From DAOMNN01 sp050486545 (GTDB lineage Bacteria; Pseudomonadota; Gammaproteobacteria; Burkholderiales; Rhodocyclaceae), in assembly GCA_050486545.1 (NCBI GenBank), contig JBJHDM010000009.1:1-64000 (forward strand): a stretch of 64,000 nt of DNA, read 5' to 3'. A model generated the notes under the pieces. It was not told the origin of the DNA and searched no databases. It saw only the letters and a program-made list of their open reading frames with translations. Position numbers and translations under genes: made by a program. Shown here in pieces: positions 16,241 to 25,917 of the stretch (positions within the stretch are counted from its first letter, which is position 1; each line of letters starts with the position of its first letter).

Positions 16241-17557
16241 TCAGTCAAGCTCGAGGCGGTACTCGACGTAGGTACTGTCCCGGAGCTCGCGCAACCAGTT
16301 CTCGTACGCATCCTCAAGCTTGCGCTCGCGCAGCACGTTACGCGCCGCACTGCGGATACGTTCGCCCGAGACATCCTGGACGCGCCGTTCGACGACCTGG
16401 ATCAGGTGCCAGCCGAACGGCGAACGGACCGGCTGACTGATCTCTCCCGGCTCCAGCGCATCCATCGCGCGTTCGAACTCCGGCACGGTATCGCCCGGAT
16501 AGATCCAGCCCAGGTCCCCCCCGCGCGCTCCGGACAGGTCGTCCGAGTGCACCTTGGCGAGATCCTCGAAGCTCTCGCCATAGACGATCCGCTCGCGCAA
16601 GGCCAACAGGCGCGCCTCGGCCTCGCTGTCCTGCAACACCTCGGAGGTCCGGATCAGGATATGGCGGGCATTCGTCTGTTCCATCTGCATCGGTCCGCCG
16701 GCATCGCTGCCCCGTGCCGCGACGAACATCACGATATGCAGACCGGCTCCGCTGCGCAGGACGCCGGAGACCTGGCCGGGCTGCAGGTCGCGGATGGCAT
16801 CGGCGAACAGGGCCGGCAACTGTTCCTTTCCCCGCCACCCGAGCAAGCCGCCTTCGACCGCATCGGGCGCGTCCGAATGGGCAGCGGCCAAGCGGGCAAA
16901 ATCCTCTCCTGCTGCGTGGCGCGCGCGCAGGTCGTCGGCCAGCGCCAGGACCTGTCGGACTTCGGCTTCGGACGCGTTTTCGGGCACCCGCAACAGAATG
17001 TGCGCAAGCAAGACCTCGACCCCGGAAAACGCGTCCGGGTTGTTCGCCAGGAAGCTGTCGATCTCCGCCTCGGTCACGACGATCCCGCTTTCGACTTCAC
17101 GTTCGCGCAGGCGTGTCAGGACGATCTCGGTACGGATCTCCTCGCGAAAGCGTCGCCAGGAGATGCCGTCGGCTTCGAGCGCCGAGCGCAACTGGGCCTC
17201 GTTCAGATTGTTGTTCTCCGCGATCCGCATCACGGCGCGATCGACCATTCCTTCATCGACGACCAGACCGGTCTCGCGCGCCAGTTGGGTCTGCGCGCGC
17301 TCGAGGATGAGGCGCTCCAGGACCTGCTGCTCGAGCACCTCGCGAGGCGGCGGCTCGATCCCTTGCCGCCCCAGCTGGCGGCCGATTTGCTCCACCCGCT
17401 CGCGTAACTCCAGTGCGGTGACGACCTCGTCGTTGACGACCGCGACGACCCGATCGACCGGAACCGATCGCTGCGCGTGGGCCAGGGCCGGCCACACCGC
17501 CGCCAGGACGAGCAGGCAGGCGAGAAGAATCAGGCGGAAACGGACAGGGATTTGCAT
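16241..17557 (-). CDS. surA: Periplasmic chaperone / peptidyl-prolyl isomerase SurA
   Basis: SurA escorts outer-membrane proteins across the periplasm to the BAM complex. From the ATG at 17557 the product is 438 residues, with a signal peptide (LILLACLLVLAAVWPALAHA-Q), the N-terminal SurA chaperone domain (VDRVVAVVNDEVVT), and two parvulin-type PPIase domains beginning near VEVLLAHILLRVP and QTNARHILIRTSE. An upstream GTG at 17602 overlaps the lptD stop (GTGA) and would add 15 residues before the signal sequence; I consider the inner start more likely. It lies directly after lptD, which encodes a major SurA client in other bacteria. Confidence 0.92.
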   Translation of the reverse strand: MQIPVRFRLILLACLLVLAAVWPALAHAQRSVPVDRVVAVVNDEVVTALELRERVEQIGRQLGRQGIEPPPREVLEQQVLERLILERAQTQLARETGLVVDEGMVDRAVMRIAENNNLNEAQLRSALEADGISWRRFREEIRTEIVLTRLREREVESGIVVTEAEIDSFLANNPDAFSGVEVLLAHILLRVPENASEAEVRQVLALADDLRARHAAGEDFARLAAAHSDAPDAVEGGLLGWRGKEQLPALFADAIRDLQPGQVSGVLRSGAGLHIVMFVAARGSDAGGPMQMEQTNARHILIRTSEVLQDSEAEARLLALRERIVYGESFEDLAKVHSDDLSGARGGDLGWIYPGDTVPEFERAMDALEPGEISQPVRSPFGWHLIQVVERRVQDVSGERIRSAARNVLRERKLEDAYENWLRELRDSTYVEYRLELD

Positions 17558-17598
17558 GGTGAAAGGTCCGGGTTCTGGTTGCAGGGCCACAGGCTTCG

Positions 17599-20115
17599 TC
17601 ACTGATCACCGAAGAAGCGATCGGACACCGGGTCGTTGATCATGCCATAGCCGGGCACGCTGCGTTTGAGCAGGTTGACCGGGCTGGCCCCGATACTGCC
17701 CAGCCCGTTCAGCTCGAGCTGGAAGAATAACGCGTTGGTCACACGGTCCGGATTGGTCGCGAATCGGTGTGCAGCGGTCCGGAACACCCAGCAACCGCAT
17801 TCGCTGACGTACTCGATCCCGGCCACCGCCTCGGTCACGCGGCGCTCCTTGAGCGAACGGGTCACGCGGCCCACACCGTACCAGCGCCCCCCGAGCGGCC
17901 ACTGCGCGGAGAGATCCACGTCTTCGAGGATATCGCGAGAGAAGCGGTAACCGACGTTCAGTACCTTGGCAAAGTCCGGCTGGTAGCGCATGCCGAGATT
18001 GAACCGCTCGGTGACCTTGTCGAAGGGGTTGTACTGCCACGCCGCATCGATCGAGGTCGTCGCAGTCAGCCGGCCGCTCAAGGCCGCGAGCACGTCGGTG
18101 CGTCGGCTGCGCTGCTCCTCGCCGGCGAGCATGACTCGCCGATCCTTCAGGAAGTAGCGCTGGCCAAGAGTGGCCCGAAGCCGCTCGGCACCGGTCGACG
18201 GCTCGATCAGGCGGGACGTGACTGCGAGCGTGATCTCGTTCGCATCGCCAATCCGGTCGCTGCCGGTAAACCGGTTCTCCGAGAAGATCTGAGCGAACCC
18301 GAAATCGTAACGGGCGGTATCGAAGCGCGGGATATCGTCCTGGTTGCGATACGGCACATGGAGATAGAAGACCCTCGGCTCCAGAGTCTGGGTGTACGCC
18401 TGCCCGAACAGGTTCGCGTCGCGCTCGAAGAACATGCCGCTGTCGACGGACAGGATCGGCAGGTTGCGCGTAATCGAAGTGCGCGGTTCAGTGCTGCCAG
18501 TCCCCCGGTCGAGCGAATAGCGGGTGTGATGCAGACCGATTTTCGGCGTTACGTAGTACCCCGCCTGCCGGTAAGGGAAGGAGAGTTGCGGATAGGCGAC
18601 GAAACGGCGCCCTTCATCGCGGGCTTCGCTTGCATGTTTGAAATGCACGTACTCGCCGCGGAATCCGAAGGTCAGACCGCCGGGCAGATCCGCGCGGTCG
18701 GCCGTCAGAAGCAATTGCGGCAGCCTGCGATACGGCCCCGTTCCTTCGAGCGTCTGGTAGGTTTGCGCCAGCGCCGATGCCCGCCACCAGCCGCCGGAAT
18801 AGGACAGGCGCCCTTCGCGCAGCAGGTTGACGCGCGAAGCCACCGCCAGACGCGAGGAGAGATCCTCGAAATAGTCGTCGTCGGAGACCGCGTTGAGGTT
18901 CAGGGAGGCTACCATCCGGGGGCTGATGCGATGGAAGTGCTGCACCGACCCGAGCGTACGCTGCTCACCGGTCAGTTTGTCGCGCGGCAGCCACTCGACG
19001 CGAGATTCGCCGTGATAGTTGTCCGACAGGTAGCGGAATTCGCCGCCGAGTTGCAGGCCGCGCCGGCTCATGTAGCGCGGCACGATCGTGGCATCGTAGT
19101 TCGGCGCGATGTTCCAGTAGTACGGGACGGTCACATCCAGGCCGGTCTTGTTCGACATGCCCATCGTCGGCGTGAGCACGCCGGACTGACGTTGCTCGGC
19201 CAGCGGGAACTCGATCCACGGCCACCACAGGATCGGGACGTCCTTGAACACCAGCGAGCCACCACGGGCTACGCCGACCTCGCGATCGTAATCGAGTTCG
19301 AGTTCCGCCGCCTTGATGTACCAGTCGGGGCTTTCCGGCTTGCAGGTCGACCAGGTGGCATTGACCAGGCGGTACTGGTTCTCCCCTTCAAAGTACATGG
19401 TGTCGGCATGACCCGTACCCGTCACCTGGACGGGCGCCTCGCCCGGACGTCCCTTCGAGGTACGCGACAGAAAGTAGTTCGGCCGCTCGAGTTCCCCGAC
19501 CCATTCATGCAGGATCAGACGAGCCCAGTCACCCGTGACCCAGTCGTCGTCCTGGGCGATGCGCACGTTGCCACTCGCCCTCGCCTCGTCGGTGAGTTCG
19601 TTATAGACGAGCCGGTCGGCAGTGACGACCACCCCGTCGCGCAGCAGTTCGACTTCCCCTTCGGCCACCAGTTCGACGGTACGCAAGCCGGTGATGCGCA
19701 GCGCACTGACCTCCGTTCCGCCTGGGGCGGAACCCGTCCACGGCCTCGGGACGGCCTCCGGCTCACGACGGGGAACGGTCGCGGCGACCGGCACATCGGC
19801 ATCGGCCGGTGCATCCATCGCAGCTTCGCGCGCCTCCGGCACGATGGCCGGAGTCGGTTCCGCGGCAGCGGCTGGCGGCGTGCGCACCTCAGCCCGGGGC
19901 CGGACCGCAGGCGATTCCGGCACGGGTGTCACCACCGGTGGCGGCGACTCGACCGGGACCCCCGGCGCGACTTCAGGCCTGGCCGGCTCGACGGCAGGGG
20001 CAGGCGACACCCCTGGGCGGGCCCGGATCAGATCCGGCGAAACGGTCAGTGGCGGCAGGCCGGACGCCTGTGCAACCCCCCAGAAACAGCATATCCAGAG
20101 CGGAATCAGCCTCAT
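17599..20115 (-). CDS. lptD: LPS-assembly outer-membrane protein LptD
   Basis: LptD is the beta-barrel of the LptDE complex that inserts lipopolysaccharide into the outer leaflet. The product is 838 residues from the ATG at 20115. It has a short signal-like N-terminus (MRLIPLWICCFWGVAQASG), a Pro/Ala-rich linker of about 110 residues, the jellyroll (beginning near LRITGLRTVELVAEGEVELL), and the C-terminal barrel. Cysteines in TWSTCKPESPDW and in the C-terminal ECGCW pair are where the inter-domain disulfides form in the family. The proline-rich insert is unusually long. The same frame runs open to 21675, but that part is antisense to amgK and murU and is not coding. Confidence 0.93.
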   Translation of the reverse strand: MRLIPLWICCFWGVAQASGLPPLTVSPDLIRARPGVSPAPAVEPARPEVAPGVPVESPPPVVTPVPESPAVRPRAEVRTPPAAAAEPTPAIVPEAREAAMDAPADADVPVAATVPRREPEAVPRPWTGSAPGGTEVSALRITGLRTVELVAEGEVELLRDGVVVTADRLVYNELTDEARASGNVRIAQDDDWVTGDWARLILHEWVGELERPNYFLSRTSKGRPGEAPVQVTGTGHADTMYFEGENQYRLVNATWSTCKPESPDWYIKAAELELDYDREVGVARGGSLVFKDVPILWWPWIEFPLAEQRQSGVLTPTMGMSNKTGLDVTVPYYWNIAPNYDATIVPRYMSRRGLQLGGEFRYLSDNYHGESRVEWLPRDKLTGEQRTLGSVQHFHRISPRMVASLNLNAVSDDDYFEDLSSRLAVASRVNLLREGRLSYSGGWWRASALAQTYQTLEGTGPYRRLPQLLLTADRADLPGGLTFGFRGEYVHFKHASEARDEGRRFVAYPQLSFPYRQAGYYVTPKIGLHHTRYSLDRGTGSTEPRTSITRNLPILSVDSGMFFERDANLFGQAYTQTLEPRVFYLHVPYRNQDDIPRFDTARYDFGFAQIFSENRFTGSDRIGDANEITLAVTSRLIEPSTGAERLRATLGQRYFLKDRRVMLAGEEQRSRRTDVLAALSGRLTATTSIDAAWQYNPFDKVTERFNLGMRYQPDFAKVLNVGYRFSRDILEDVDLSAQWPLGGRWYGVGRVTRSLKERRVTEAVAGIEYVSECGCWVFRTAAHRFATNPDRVTNALFFQLELNGLGSIGASPVNLLKRSVPGYGMINDPVSDRFFGDQ

Positions 20116-20217
20116 CCGCGTTTTCAGTCTTCCTGCGCGCAAGCGCCTTCCCCCGGAATGATTGCCACGGCGATTTGATAAACTTCGCATTTTACACAAA
20201 GCTTTTCGGAGAGCCCG

Positions 20218-21222
20218 GTGGAAAGACACGAACAACTCGATGACTGGCTCAGGCTTGTGCTGCCCGACCGGAGTTTCGAGATCCTGCCCGCGTCGTCCGA
20301 TGCGAGCTTCCGCCGCTATTTTCGTGTCCACCTCACCGATCCGGACGAGACTCTGATCGTCATGGATGCGCCACCCGAGCAGGAAGATTGCCGTACTTGG
20401 CTCGAGATCGACCGAATGTTCGCCGCTGCGGGCGTCCATGTCCCGCGAATCATCGCCGAGGACGCAGCCCGGGGGTTCATCCTGATGTCCGACCTGGGCG
20501 ACACGACCTATCTCAAGGCGCTTCACCCCGACAACGCCCCTGCCCTGTATGCCGACGCGCTGGGAAGTCTCATCGCCATCCAGCGCGCCAGCCGGCCAGG
20601 CGTCCTTCCGGAGTATTCGCGGGATCTGCTGCTGCGCGAGATGCGCTTGTTCGAGCAGTGGTATGTCGCCCGCCACAAGGGGATGGAACTCGACGACAGC
20701 CGGCGCACCGCGCTCGAAAAGGTGCTGGAGAGGATCCTGGCGATCAATCTCGCCGAACCGAAGGTCTTCGTACATCGGGATTTCCATTCCCGCAACCTGA
20801 TGTGGATCGAAACGGGCGCCAATCCAGGCGTCATCGACTTCCAGGACGCCGTATACGGGCCGATCACCTACGATCTCGTCTCCCTGTTCAAGGACGCCTA
20901 CATCCACTGGGACGAAGCCTTCACCCTGGACCTGCTGATCCGCTACTGGGAGACCGCGCGCAAGCTGGGGCTTCCGGTACGCGGCGAGTTCGCCGATTTT
21001 CACCGGGACTACGAATGGATGGGCGTCCAGCGTCACCTCAAGGTACTGGGGATCTTCGCCCGGCTCCATCATCGCGACGGCAAGGCCGCCTACCTGGAGG
21101 ACATGCCGCTGGTCATGGACCATCTGCGCCGTACCTGCGCACGCTACGGCGAACTCAAGCCGTTGCTGCGCCTGCTCGACCACCTCGAACCGGTTCCGGT
21201 CACGGTCGGCTACACGTTCTGA
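20218..21222 (+). CDS. amgK: N-acetylmuramate/N-acetylglucosamine kinase
   Basis: Aminoglycoside-phosphotransferase-fold kinase that phosphorylates MurNAc/GlcNAc at the anomeric position in the MurU peptidoglycan-recycling route. The 334-residue product has the kinase signature FVHRDFHSRNLMW and the metal-binding VIDFQDAVYGP. Identification as AmgK rests on this fold plus the directly following murU gene, 24 bp downstream, and the divergent lptD, an arrangement known from pseudomonads and betaproteobacteria. The start is GTG at 20218 with GGAGAG a few bases upstream. Confidence 0.88.
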   Translation: MERHEQLDDWLRLVLPDRSFEILPASSDASFRRYFRVHLTDPDETLIVMDAPPEQEDCRTWLEIDRMFAAAGVHVPRIIAEDAARGFILMSDLGDTTYLKALHPDNAPALYADALGSLIAIQRASRPGVLPEYSRDLLLREMRLFEQWYVARHKGMELDDSRRTALEKVLERILAINLAEPKVFVHRDFHSRNLMWIETGANPGVIDFQDAVYGPITYDLVSLFKDAYIHWDEAFTLDLLIRYWETARKLGLPVRGEFADFHRDYEWMGVQRHLKVLGIFARLHHRDGKAAYLEDMPLVMDHLRRTCARYGELKPLLRLLDHLEPVPVTVGYTF

Positions 21223-21246
21223 AGCCCGGCGACAGGGGAACGAACG

Positions 21247-21939
21247 ATGCAGGCGATGATTCTTGCAGCTGGCCGCGGCGAACGCATGCGCCCGCTCACC
21301 GACACCTGTCCGAAACCCCTGCTCGAGGCGGGTGGCAAACCGCTGATCGTCCGGCATGTCGAGCGCCTGCGCGCGGCCGGATTCGACTCGATCGTGATCA
21401 ACCACGCCCATCTGGGCGAGCGGATCGAATCGACGCTTGGCGACGGTTGCCGCTACGGCCTGGAGATCCGCTATTCGGCGGAAGCCTCCGCGCTCGAAAC
21501 GGCAGGTGGAATCCGCAAGGCCCTGCCACTGCTCGGCGACGGTCCCTTCCTCGTGATCAACGGCGACGTCCACTGCGACGTCGATCTCGCTGCGCTGCGG
21601 CGCATCGGCACCCGGCACTGCACGATCGGCGGCGACCTTGCCTATCTCCTGCTCGTGGCCAATCCCGATCACCACCCGCAGGGCGACTTCGCACTCGAAG
21701 GCAGCCGCGTGCGCCGGGAAGGTTCGCCCCGATACACCTTCTCCGGGATCGGGATCTATCGTGCCGAGTTGTTCGGAAACGTCCCCGAGGGGCAGAAAGC
21801 CCCACTCGGTCCGCTTCTACGCGCCGCGATGGACGAAGACCGCGTGGCCGGTGCAGTACATGCCGGCTACTGGCTCGACGTCGGCACCCCACAACGGCTC
21901 GAAGCCCTCGACCGGCATCTGCGAGCCGGCAAGCACTGA
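21247..21939 (+). CDS. murU: N-acetylmuramate alpha-1-phosphate uridylyltransferase
   Basis: Nucleotidyltransferase that makes UDP-MurNAc from MurNAc-1-phosphate, bypassing de novo synthesis and giving intrinsic fosfomycin tolerance in pseudomonads. The 230-residue protein has the nucleotidyltransferase motif LAAGRGERMRPLTDTCPKPLL and the metal-binding INGDVHCDVD. It pairs with amgK just upstream. A related sugar-phosphate nucleotidyltransferase is possible on sequence alone; the gene pair makes MurU the best call. Confidence 0.9.
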   Translation: MQAMILAAGRGERMRPLTDTCPKPLLEAGGKPLIVRHVERLRAAGFDSIVINHAHLGERIESTLGDGCRYGLEIRYSAEASALETAGGIRKALPLLGDGPFLVINGDVHCDVDLAALRRIGTRHCTIGGDLAYLLLVANPDHHPQGDFALEGSRVRREGSPRYTFSGIGIYRAELFGNVPEGQKAPLGPLLRAAMDEDRVAGAVHAGYWLDVGTPQRLEALDRHLRAGKH

Positions 21940-22012
21940 ACGCAGGTTGAACGAAGCCGACGGAACGGCCGTCCAATTGCCGCACGGCCGCCATTCACCC
22001 GATAATCCGACG

Positions 22013-23365
22013 ATGAATACCCTGAACGACCTGGCGAACCTCGATACCCAAGCCTTCCGCGAACGCCGGCAGCGCCTCACCGAACGCATGCGCGCGGCCG
22101 GCGGCGGCATCGCGGTCGTCCCGACTGCCCCCGAGCGAACGCGAAACCGCGACACCCAGTACCCTTTCCGCTTCGACAGCTACTTCCATTACCTGACCGG
22201 TTTCGACGAACCCGAGTCAGTGGTCGTACTCGTTGCGGGCGAGCACCCGAAGTCGATCCTGTTCTGTCGGGAAAAGAACGAGGAGCGCGAGATCTGGGAC
22301 GGACACCGGCACGGCCCGGACGCCGCACGCGAGCGGTTCGGCTTCGACGAGGCCTGGACGATCGGCGATTTCGACCTGAAGCTGACCGACCTGCTCGCCG
22401 ACCAGCCGGTCCTGTGGTACGGCTTCGGATACGACGCAACCTGGGACGCTCGCATTACCGAATCCCTCAACACCGTGCGCGCAAACGCCCGCACGGGCAT
22501 CGTCCCGCCTCACAGCATTCGCGACGTACGTGCCGAACTCGACGAGATGCGCCTGATCAAGGACGCAAGCGAGCTGGCGATCATGCGCCGTGCCGCCGCG
22601 ATCTCGGCCGAGGGGCACCGCCGCGCGATGGCCGCTGCCCGTCCCGGCCGGTTCGAGTACGAAATCGAAGCCGAACTGCTGCACGCCTTCCGTGCCGCGG
22701 GTAGCCCCTCCCCAGCCTACCCGTCGATCGTGGCCAGCGGCCCCAACGCCTGCGTGCTGCACTACATCCGCAACGACCGCAGGATGCAGGACGGCGAGTT
22801 GCTCCTGATCGACGCCGGATGCGAGCTCGATGGCTACGCTTCGGACATCACCCGCAGCTTCCCCGTCAATGGCCGCTTCTCGCCCGCGCAGCGGGATGTT
22901 TACGAGGTAGTGCTGGCGGCACAGACTGCCGCACGTGAGGCGATCCGGCCCGGCGCGCACTGGAACGAGGCACACGAGGCCGCTGTGCGCGTCATCGCGC
23001 AAGGGCTGCTCGACCTGAAGCTGCTCACCGGGACGCTCGACGACGTGCTCGAGCAGGGCAGCTACCGGCGCTTCTACATGCATCGTACCGGGCACTGGCT
23101 GGGTCGGGACGTCCACGACGCCGGTGAATACAAGCAATCCGGGGCGTGGCGCACGCTGGAGACGGGGATGGTCATGACGGTCGAGCCCGGCTGCTACATC
23201 CGCCCCGCACCGGATGTTCCCGAAGCGTTCTGGAACCTCGGCATCCGCATCGAGGACGATGCGGTGGTCACCGAAACGGGCTGCGAGTTCATTACCGATG
23301 CCGTGCCCCGGACCATCCCCGAGATCGAGGCACTGATGCGCGAGACGGCGGATGCCCGGGCATGA
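22013..23365 (+). CDS. pepP: Xaa-Pro aminopeptidase (aminopeptidase P)
   Basis: Dinuclear-metal peptidase of the pita-bread fold (M24B) that removes N-terminal residues preceding proline. The 450-residue product has the N-terminal creatinase-like domain and a catalytic domain with ligands in IDAGCELDGYASDITRSFP (two Asp), HRTGHWLGRDVHDAG (His), VEPGCYI (Glu) and RIEDDAVVTE (Glu). The ATG at 22013 was chosen; a longer frame from 21638 overlaps murU. Its end overlaps the ubiH start by 14 bp, the common pepP-ubiH arrangement of proteobacteria. Confidence 0.94.
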   Translation: MNTLNDLANLDTQAFRERRQRLTERMRAAGGGIAVVPTAPERTRNRDTQYPFRFDSYFHYLTGFDEPESVVVLVAGEHPKSILFCREKNEEREIWDGHRHGPDAARERFGFDEAWTIGDFDLKLTDLLADQPVLWYGFGYDATWDARITESLNTVRANARTGIVPPHSIRDVRAELDEMRLIKDASELAIMRRAAAISAEGHRRAMAAARPGRFEYEIEAELLHAFRAAGSPSPAYPSIVASGPNACVLHYIRNDRRMQDGELLLIDAGCELDGYASDITRSFPVNGRFSPAQRDVYEVVLAAQTAAREAIRPGAHWNEAHEAAVRVIAQGLLDLKLLTGTLDDVLEQGSYRRFYMHRTGHWLGRDVHDAGEYKQSGAWRTLETGMVMTVEPGCYIRPAPDVPEAFWNLGIRIEDDAVVTETGCEFITDAVPRTIPEIEALMRETADARA

Positions 23366-24500
23366 CGTACTCATCGTCGGCGGCGGCCCTGCGGGCCTCG
23401 CCCTCGCCCTGGCACTGAAGGACTCGGATCTCGACATCGCGATCGTCGACGCGCGTGACCACGGCGCATCCGCAGCCGACCCGCGGACCCTCGCGCTCGC
23501 ACACGGCAGCCGTCTCACGCTGGAGCGACTGGGCGTCTGGCCGTCTCTGGCGGCTACACCGATCGAGACCATCCATGTCTCGCAGCAAGGCGGTTTCGGG
23601 CGCACGCTGATCCGTGCCACGGATTACGGCCTGCCCGCGCTGGGCTACACGGTGTCGGCCGGAGAACTGGCGCGCGTGATGCATCGGGCGGTGGCGGAGG
23701 CAGGGATTCCAATCGCATCACACTGCGAGATGACCGCGGTCACCCCCGGAAGCGACCTTGCGCGCGTCACGCTTCGAACACCCGACGGCGTGGCACGGCG
23801 TACGGCGCGCCTCGTGGCCTGCGCGGAAGGCGGCCCCGGCCCCGGCGCCACCGACGTCGTCGAGCGCGACTACGGCCAGCATGCCCTGATCGCCTTCGCC
23901 CACCTGCGCAACGCCCCAGCGTTCCGCGCCTGGGAGCGCTTCACGCCCGAAGGGCCGATCGCGCTGCTGCCATGTGCGGACCGCTACGCATTGGTGCACG
24001 TCACCGCAAGCGAGGCGTACGAGCGGTGGCTCGATCTTGACGACAGTGCCTACCTGGCACGCCTTCAGCAGCGATTCGGATCCCGGCTCGAGCTCACCGC
24101 AATCGACGCCCGGTCGGCCTTTCCGCTACGTCTGCGCTACCGCAAGCGGCCCATCGCCCCCCGCACCGTCTGGCTCGGCAACGCCGCGCAAACCCTGCAC
24201 CCGGTCGCCGGTCAGGGATTCAATCTGGCCTTGCGCGACCTCTGGACGCTTGCCGCAACGCTGCAGACCCGGGCCGCCGATCCTGGAAGCACCGACACCC
24301 TCGAGGCCTATGCCCGGCGACGCGGGCTCGATCGGCATGGCACCGTCCGCTTCACCGATGCCCTGGTGCGGCTTTTTTGCAACGATCTGGCGCCGCTGCG
24401 CCACCTGCGTGGTGCAGGCCTGCTGGCGCTCGACATACTCCCGCCCCTGCGCGGTTTCCTGGCCCGGAGACTGATGTTCGGCGCGCGCGCCTGGCCGTGA
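23352..24500 (+). CDS. ubiH: UbiH-family FAD-dependent ubiquinone hydroxylase
   Basis: Flavoprotein monooxygenase of the UbiH/COQ6 family, acting on membrane-bound polyprenylphenol intermediates. The 382-residue protein has the dinucleotide-binding motif DVLIVGGGPAGLALALAL, and the C-terminal family motif GNAAQTLHPVAGQGFNLALRDLWTLA. The pepP-ubiH overlap supports UbiH rather than the related UbiF/UbiI, but UbiH-family position specificity varies in betaproteobacteria, so the exact carbon hydroxylated is uncertain. Confidence 0.85.
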   Translation: MPGHDVLIVGGGPAGLALALALKDSDLDIAIVDARDHGASAADPRTLALAHGSRLTLERLGVWPSLAATPIETIHVSQQGGFGRTLIRATDYGLPALGYTVSAGELARVMHRAVAEAGIPIASHCEMTAVTPGSDLARVTLRTPDGVARRTARLVACAEGGPGPGATDVVERDYGQHALIAFAHLRNAPAFRAWERFTPEGPIALLPCADRYALVHVTASEAYERWLDLDDSAYLARLQQRFGSRLELTAIDARSAFPLRLRYRKRPIAPRTVWLGNAAQTLHPVAGQGFNLALRDLWTLAATLQTRAADPGSTDTLEAYARRRGLDRHGTVRFTDALVRLFCNDLAPLRHLRGAGLLALDILPPLRGFLARRLMFGARAWP

Positions 24501-24602
24501 AACGCATCACCGGCCGGCAGGAATGAGGCTGCCGGCACCCACCGGCTTGGGTTAGAATAGCGCCTTTCCGATCCACCCGCCTTCGCCCGCCCTCCCGTGC
24601 CC

Positions 24603-25625
24603 ATGCAGTTCGCCGGCTTCACCCTGCGCAACAACCTGTTCGTCGCCCCGATGGCCGGCGTGACGGACCGTCCTTTCCGCCAGCTTTGCAAGAAGCTGGG
24701 TGCCGGGCTGGCCGTGTCGGAGATGGTGACCTCGAATTCGCTGCTGTACGGCAGCGCCAAGACCCGGCGGCGGGCCAACCATGACGGCGAGGTCGAGCCG
24801 ATCGCCGTGCAGATCGCCGGCGCGGATCCGGCAATGATGGCCGAAGCCGCCCGCTACAACGCCGATCGCGGGGCGCAGATCATCGACATCAACATGGGCT
24901 GTCCGGCCAAGAAGGTCTGCAACGTGATGGCCGGTTCGGCGCTGATGCAGGACGAAGCCCTGGTCGCACGCATTCTCGAGGCCGTCGTCGCTGCGGTGCC
25001 CGACACCCCCGTCACACTGAAGATCCGCACCGGGTGGAATCGAGAACACCGCAACGCACCGCGGATTGCCCGCATCGCGGAACAGTCCGGAATCCGTGCA
25101 ATCGCGATCCATGGCCGTACGCGGGCCGACCAGTACCAGGGATTCGCCGAGTACGACACGATCGCCCGGGTCAAGGCGCAGGTCGGTATCCCGGTGATCG
25201 CCAACGGCGACATCACCACGCCCGAGAAGGCCCGCCAGGTGCTCGCCCATACCGGGGCCGACGGGGTGATGATCGGTCGTGCCGCACAGGGCCGACCATG
25301 GATCTTTCGCGAGATCGAGCACTACCTCGCTACCGGCAGGACCCTACCGCCCCCGCTGGTCACGGAGATTCTCCAGGTCTGCCGCGAGCACCTTGCCGAC
25401 CTCTATGCCTTCTATGGCGAGGAAACCGGCGTAAAGGTCGCGCGCAAGCACATCTCCTGGTACACGAAAGGGCTGGTCGGATCCGCCGCGTTTCGGCGGA
25501 TGATGAATCAGTTGCCGGACATCTACGCGCAGTTGAGTGCGGTCGAGGAGTTCTTCGGTCGCCTCGCGGAGGAGGACGACCGCCTGCGCTACGAAGACGA
25601 ACCCTTGCAGGAACTCGCCGCATGA
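24603..25625 (+). CDS. dusB: tRNA-dihydrouridine synthase B
   Basis: FMN-dependent enzyme that reduces uridines of the tRNA D-loop. The 340-residue TIM-barrel product has the N-terminal FVAPMAGVTDRPFRQLCKKLG, the active-site cysteine in INMGCPAKKVCN, and IHGRTRADQYQG. The start is the ATG at 24603 or a GTG two codons earlier (24597). A TTAGAAT hexamer at 24552-24558 may be the -10 box of the operon promoter. It overlaps fis by four bases, giving the dusB-fis order seen widely in proteobacteria. Confidence 0.93.
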   Translation: MQFAGFTLRNNLFVAPMAGVTDRPFRQLCKKLGAGLAVSEMVTSNSLLYGSAKTRRRANHDGEVEPIAVQIAGADPAMMAEAARYNADRGAQIIDINMGCPAKKVCNVMAGSALMQDEALVARILEAVVAAVPDTPVTLKIRTGWNREHRNAPRIARIAEQSGIRAIAIHGRTRADQYQGFAEYDTIARVKAQVGIPVIANGDITTPEKARQVLAHTGADGVMIGRAAQGRPWIFREIEHYLATGRTLPPPLVTEILQVCREHLADLYAFYGEETGVKVARKHISWYTKGLVGSAAFRRMMNQLPDIYAQLSAVEEFFGRLAEEDDRLRYEDEPLQELAA

Positions 25626-25858
25626 GCCGCTCGAACGAAATTGCCGAATCCGTGCACCGCACCCTGGATCAGTACTTTCGGGACCTGGACGGCGAAAAAC
25701 CCGCCGCGATCTACGACATGGTGATTCGCAACGTCGAGCGCCCGATGCTCGAGTTCATCCTGCGGCAGGCCAACGGCAACCAGACGGCCGCCGCCCAGAT
25801 GCTCGGCATCAATCGCAACACGCTGCGGCGCAAGTTGTCCGAACACCGCCTGCTGTAG
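25622..25858 (+). CDS. fis: Fis family nucleoid-associated protein
   Basis: Small DNA-bending nucleoid protein. The 78-residue product ends in the Fis helix-turn-helix (NQTAAAQMLGINRNTLRRKL), preceded by the dimerisation helices (EKPAAIYDMVIRNVERPMLEFIL). The N-terminal beta-hairpin seen in the E. coli protein is shortened, as is common in betaproteobacteria. It starts within the dusB stop (ATGA) and is followed 59 bp later by purH. Confidence 0.93.
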   Translation: MSRSNEIAESVHRTLDQYFRDLDGEKPAAIYDMVIRNVERPMLEFILRQANGNQTAAAQMLGINRNTLRRKLSEHRLL

Positions 25859-25917
25859 TCCTGCACACCGAATTCTCCCAACCGCAACCGGACGCCACGT
25901 CCGCCACGACCCTCATC

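Noticed and set aside
20116..21675. Upstream extension of the lptD frame, giving a 1358-residue protein
   Set aside because: The extension is antisense to amgK and murU, which have recognisable kinase and nucleotidyltransferase motifs; long antisense frames are common at this GC content.
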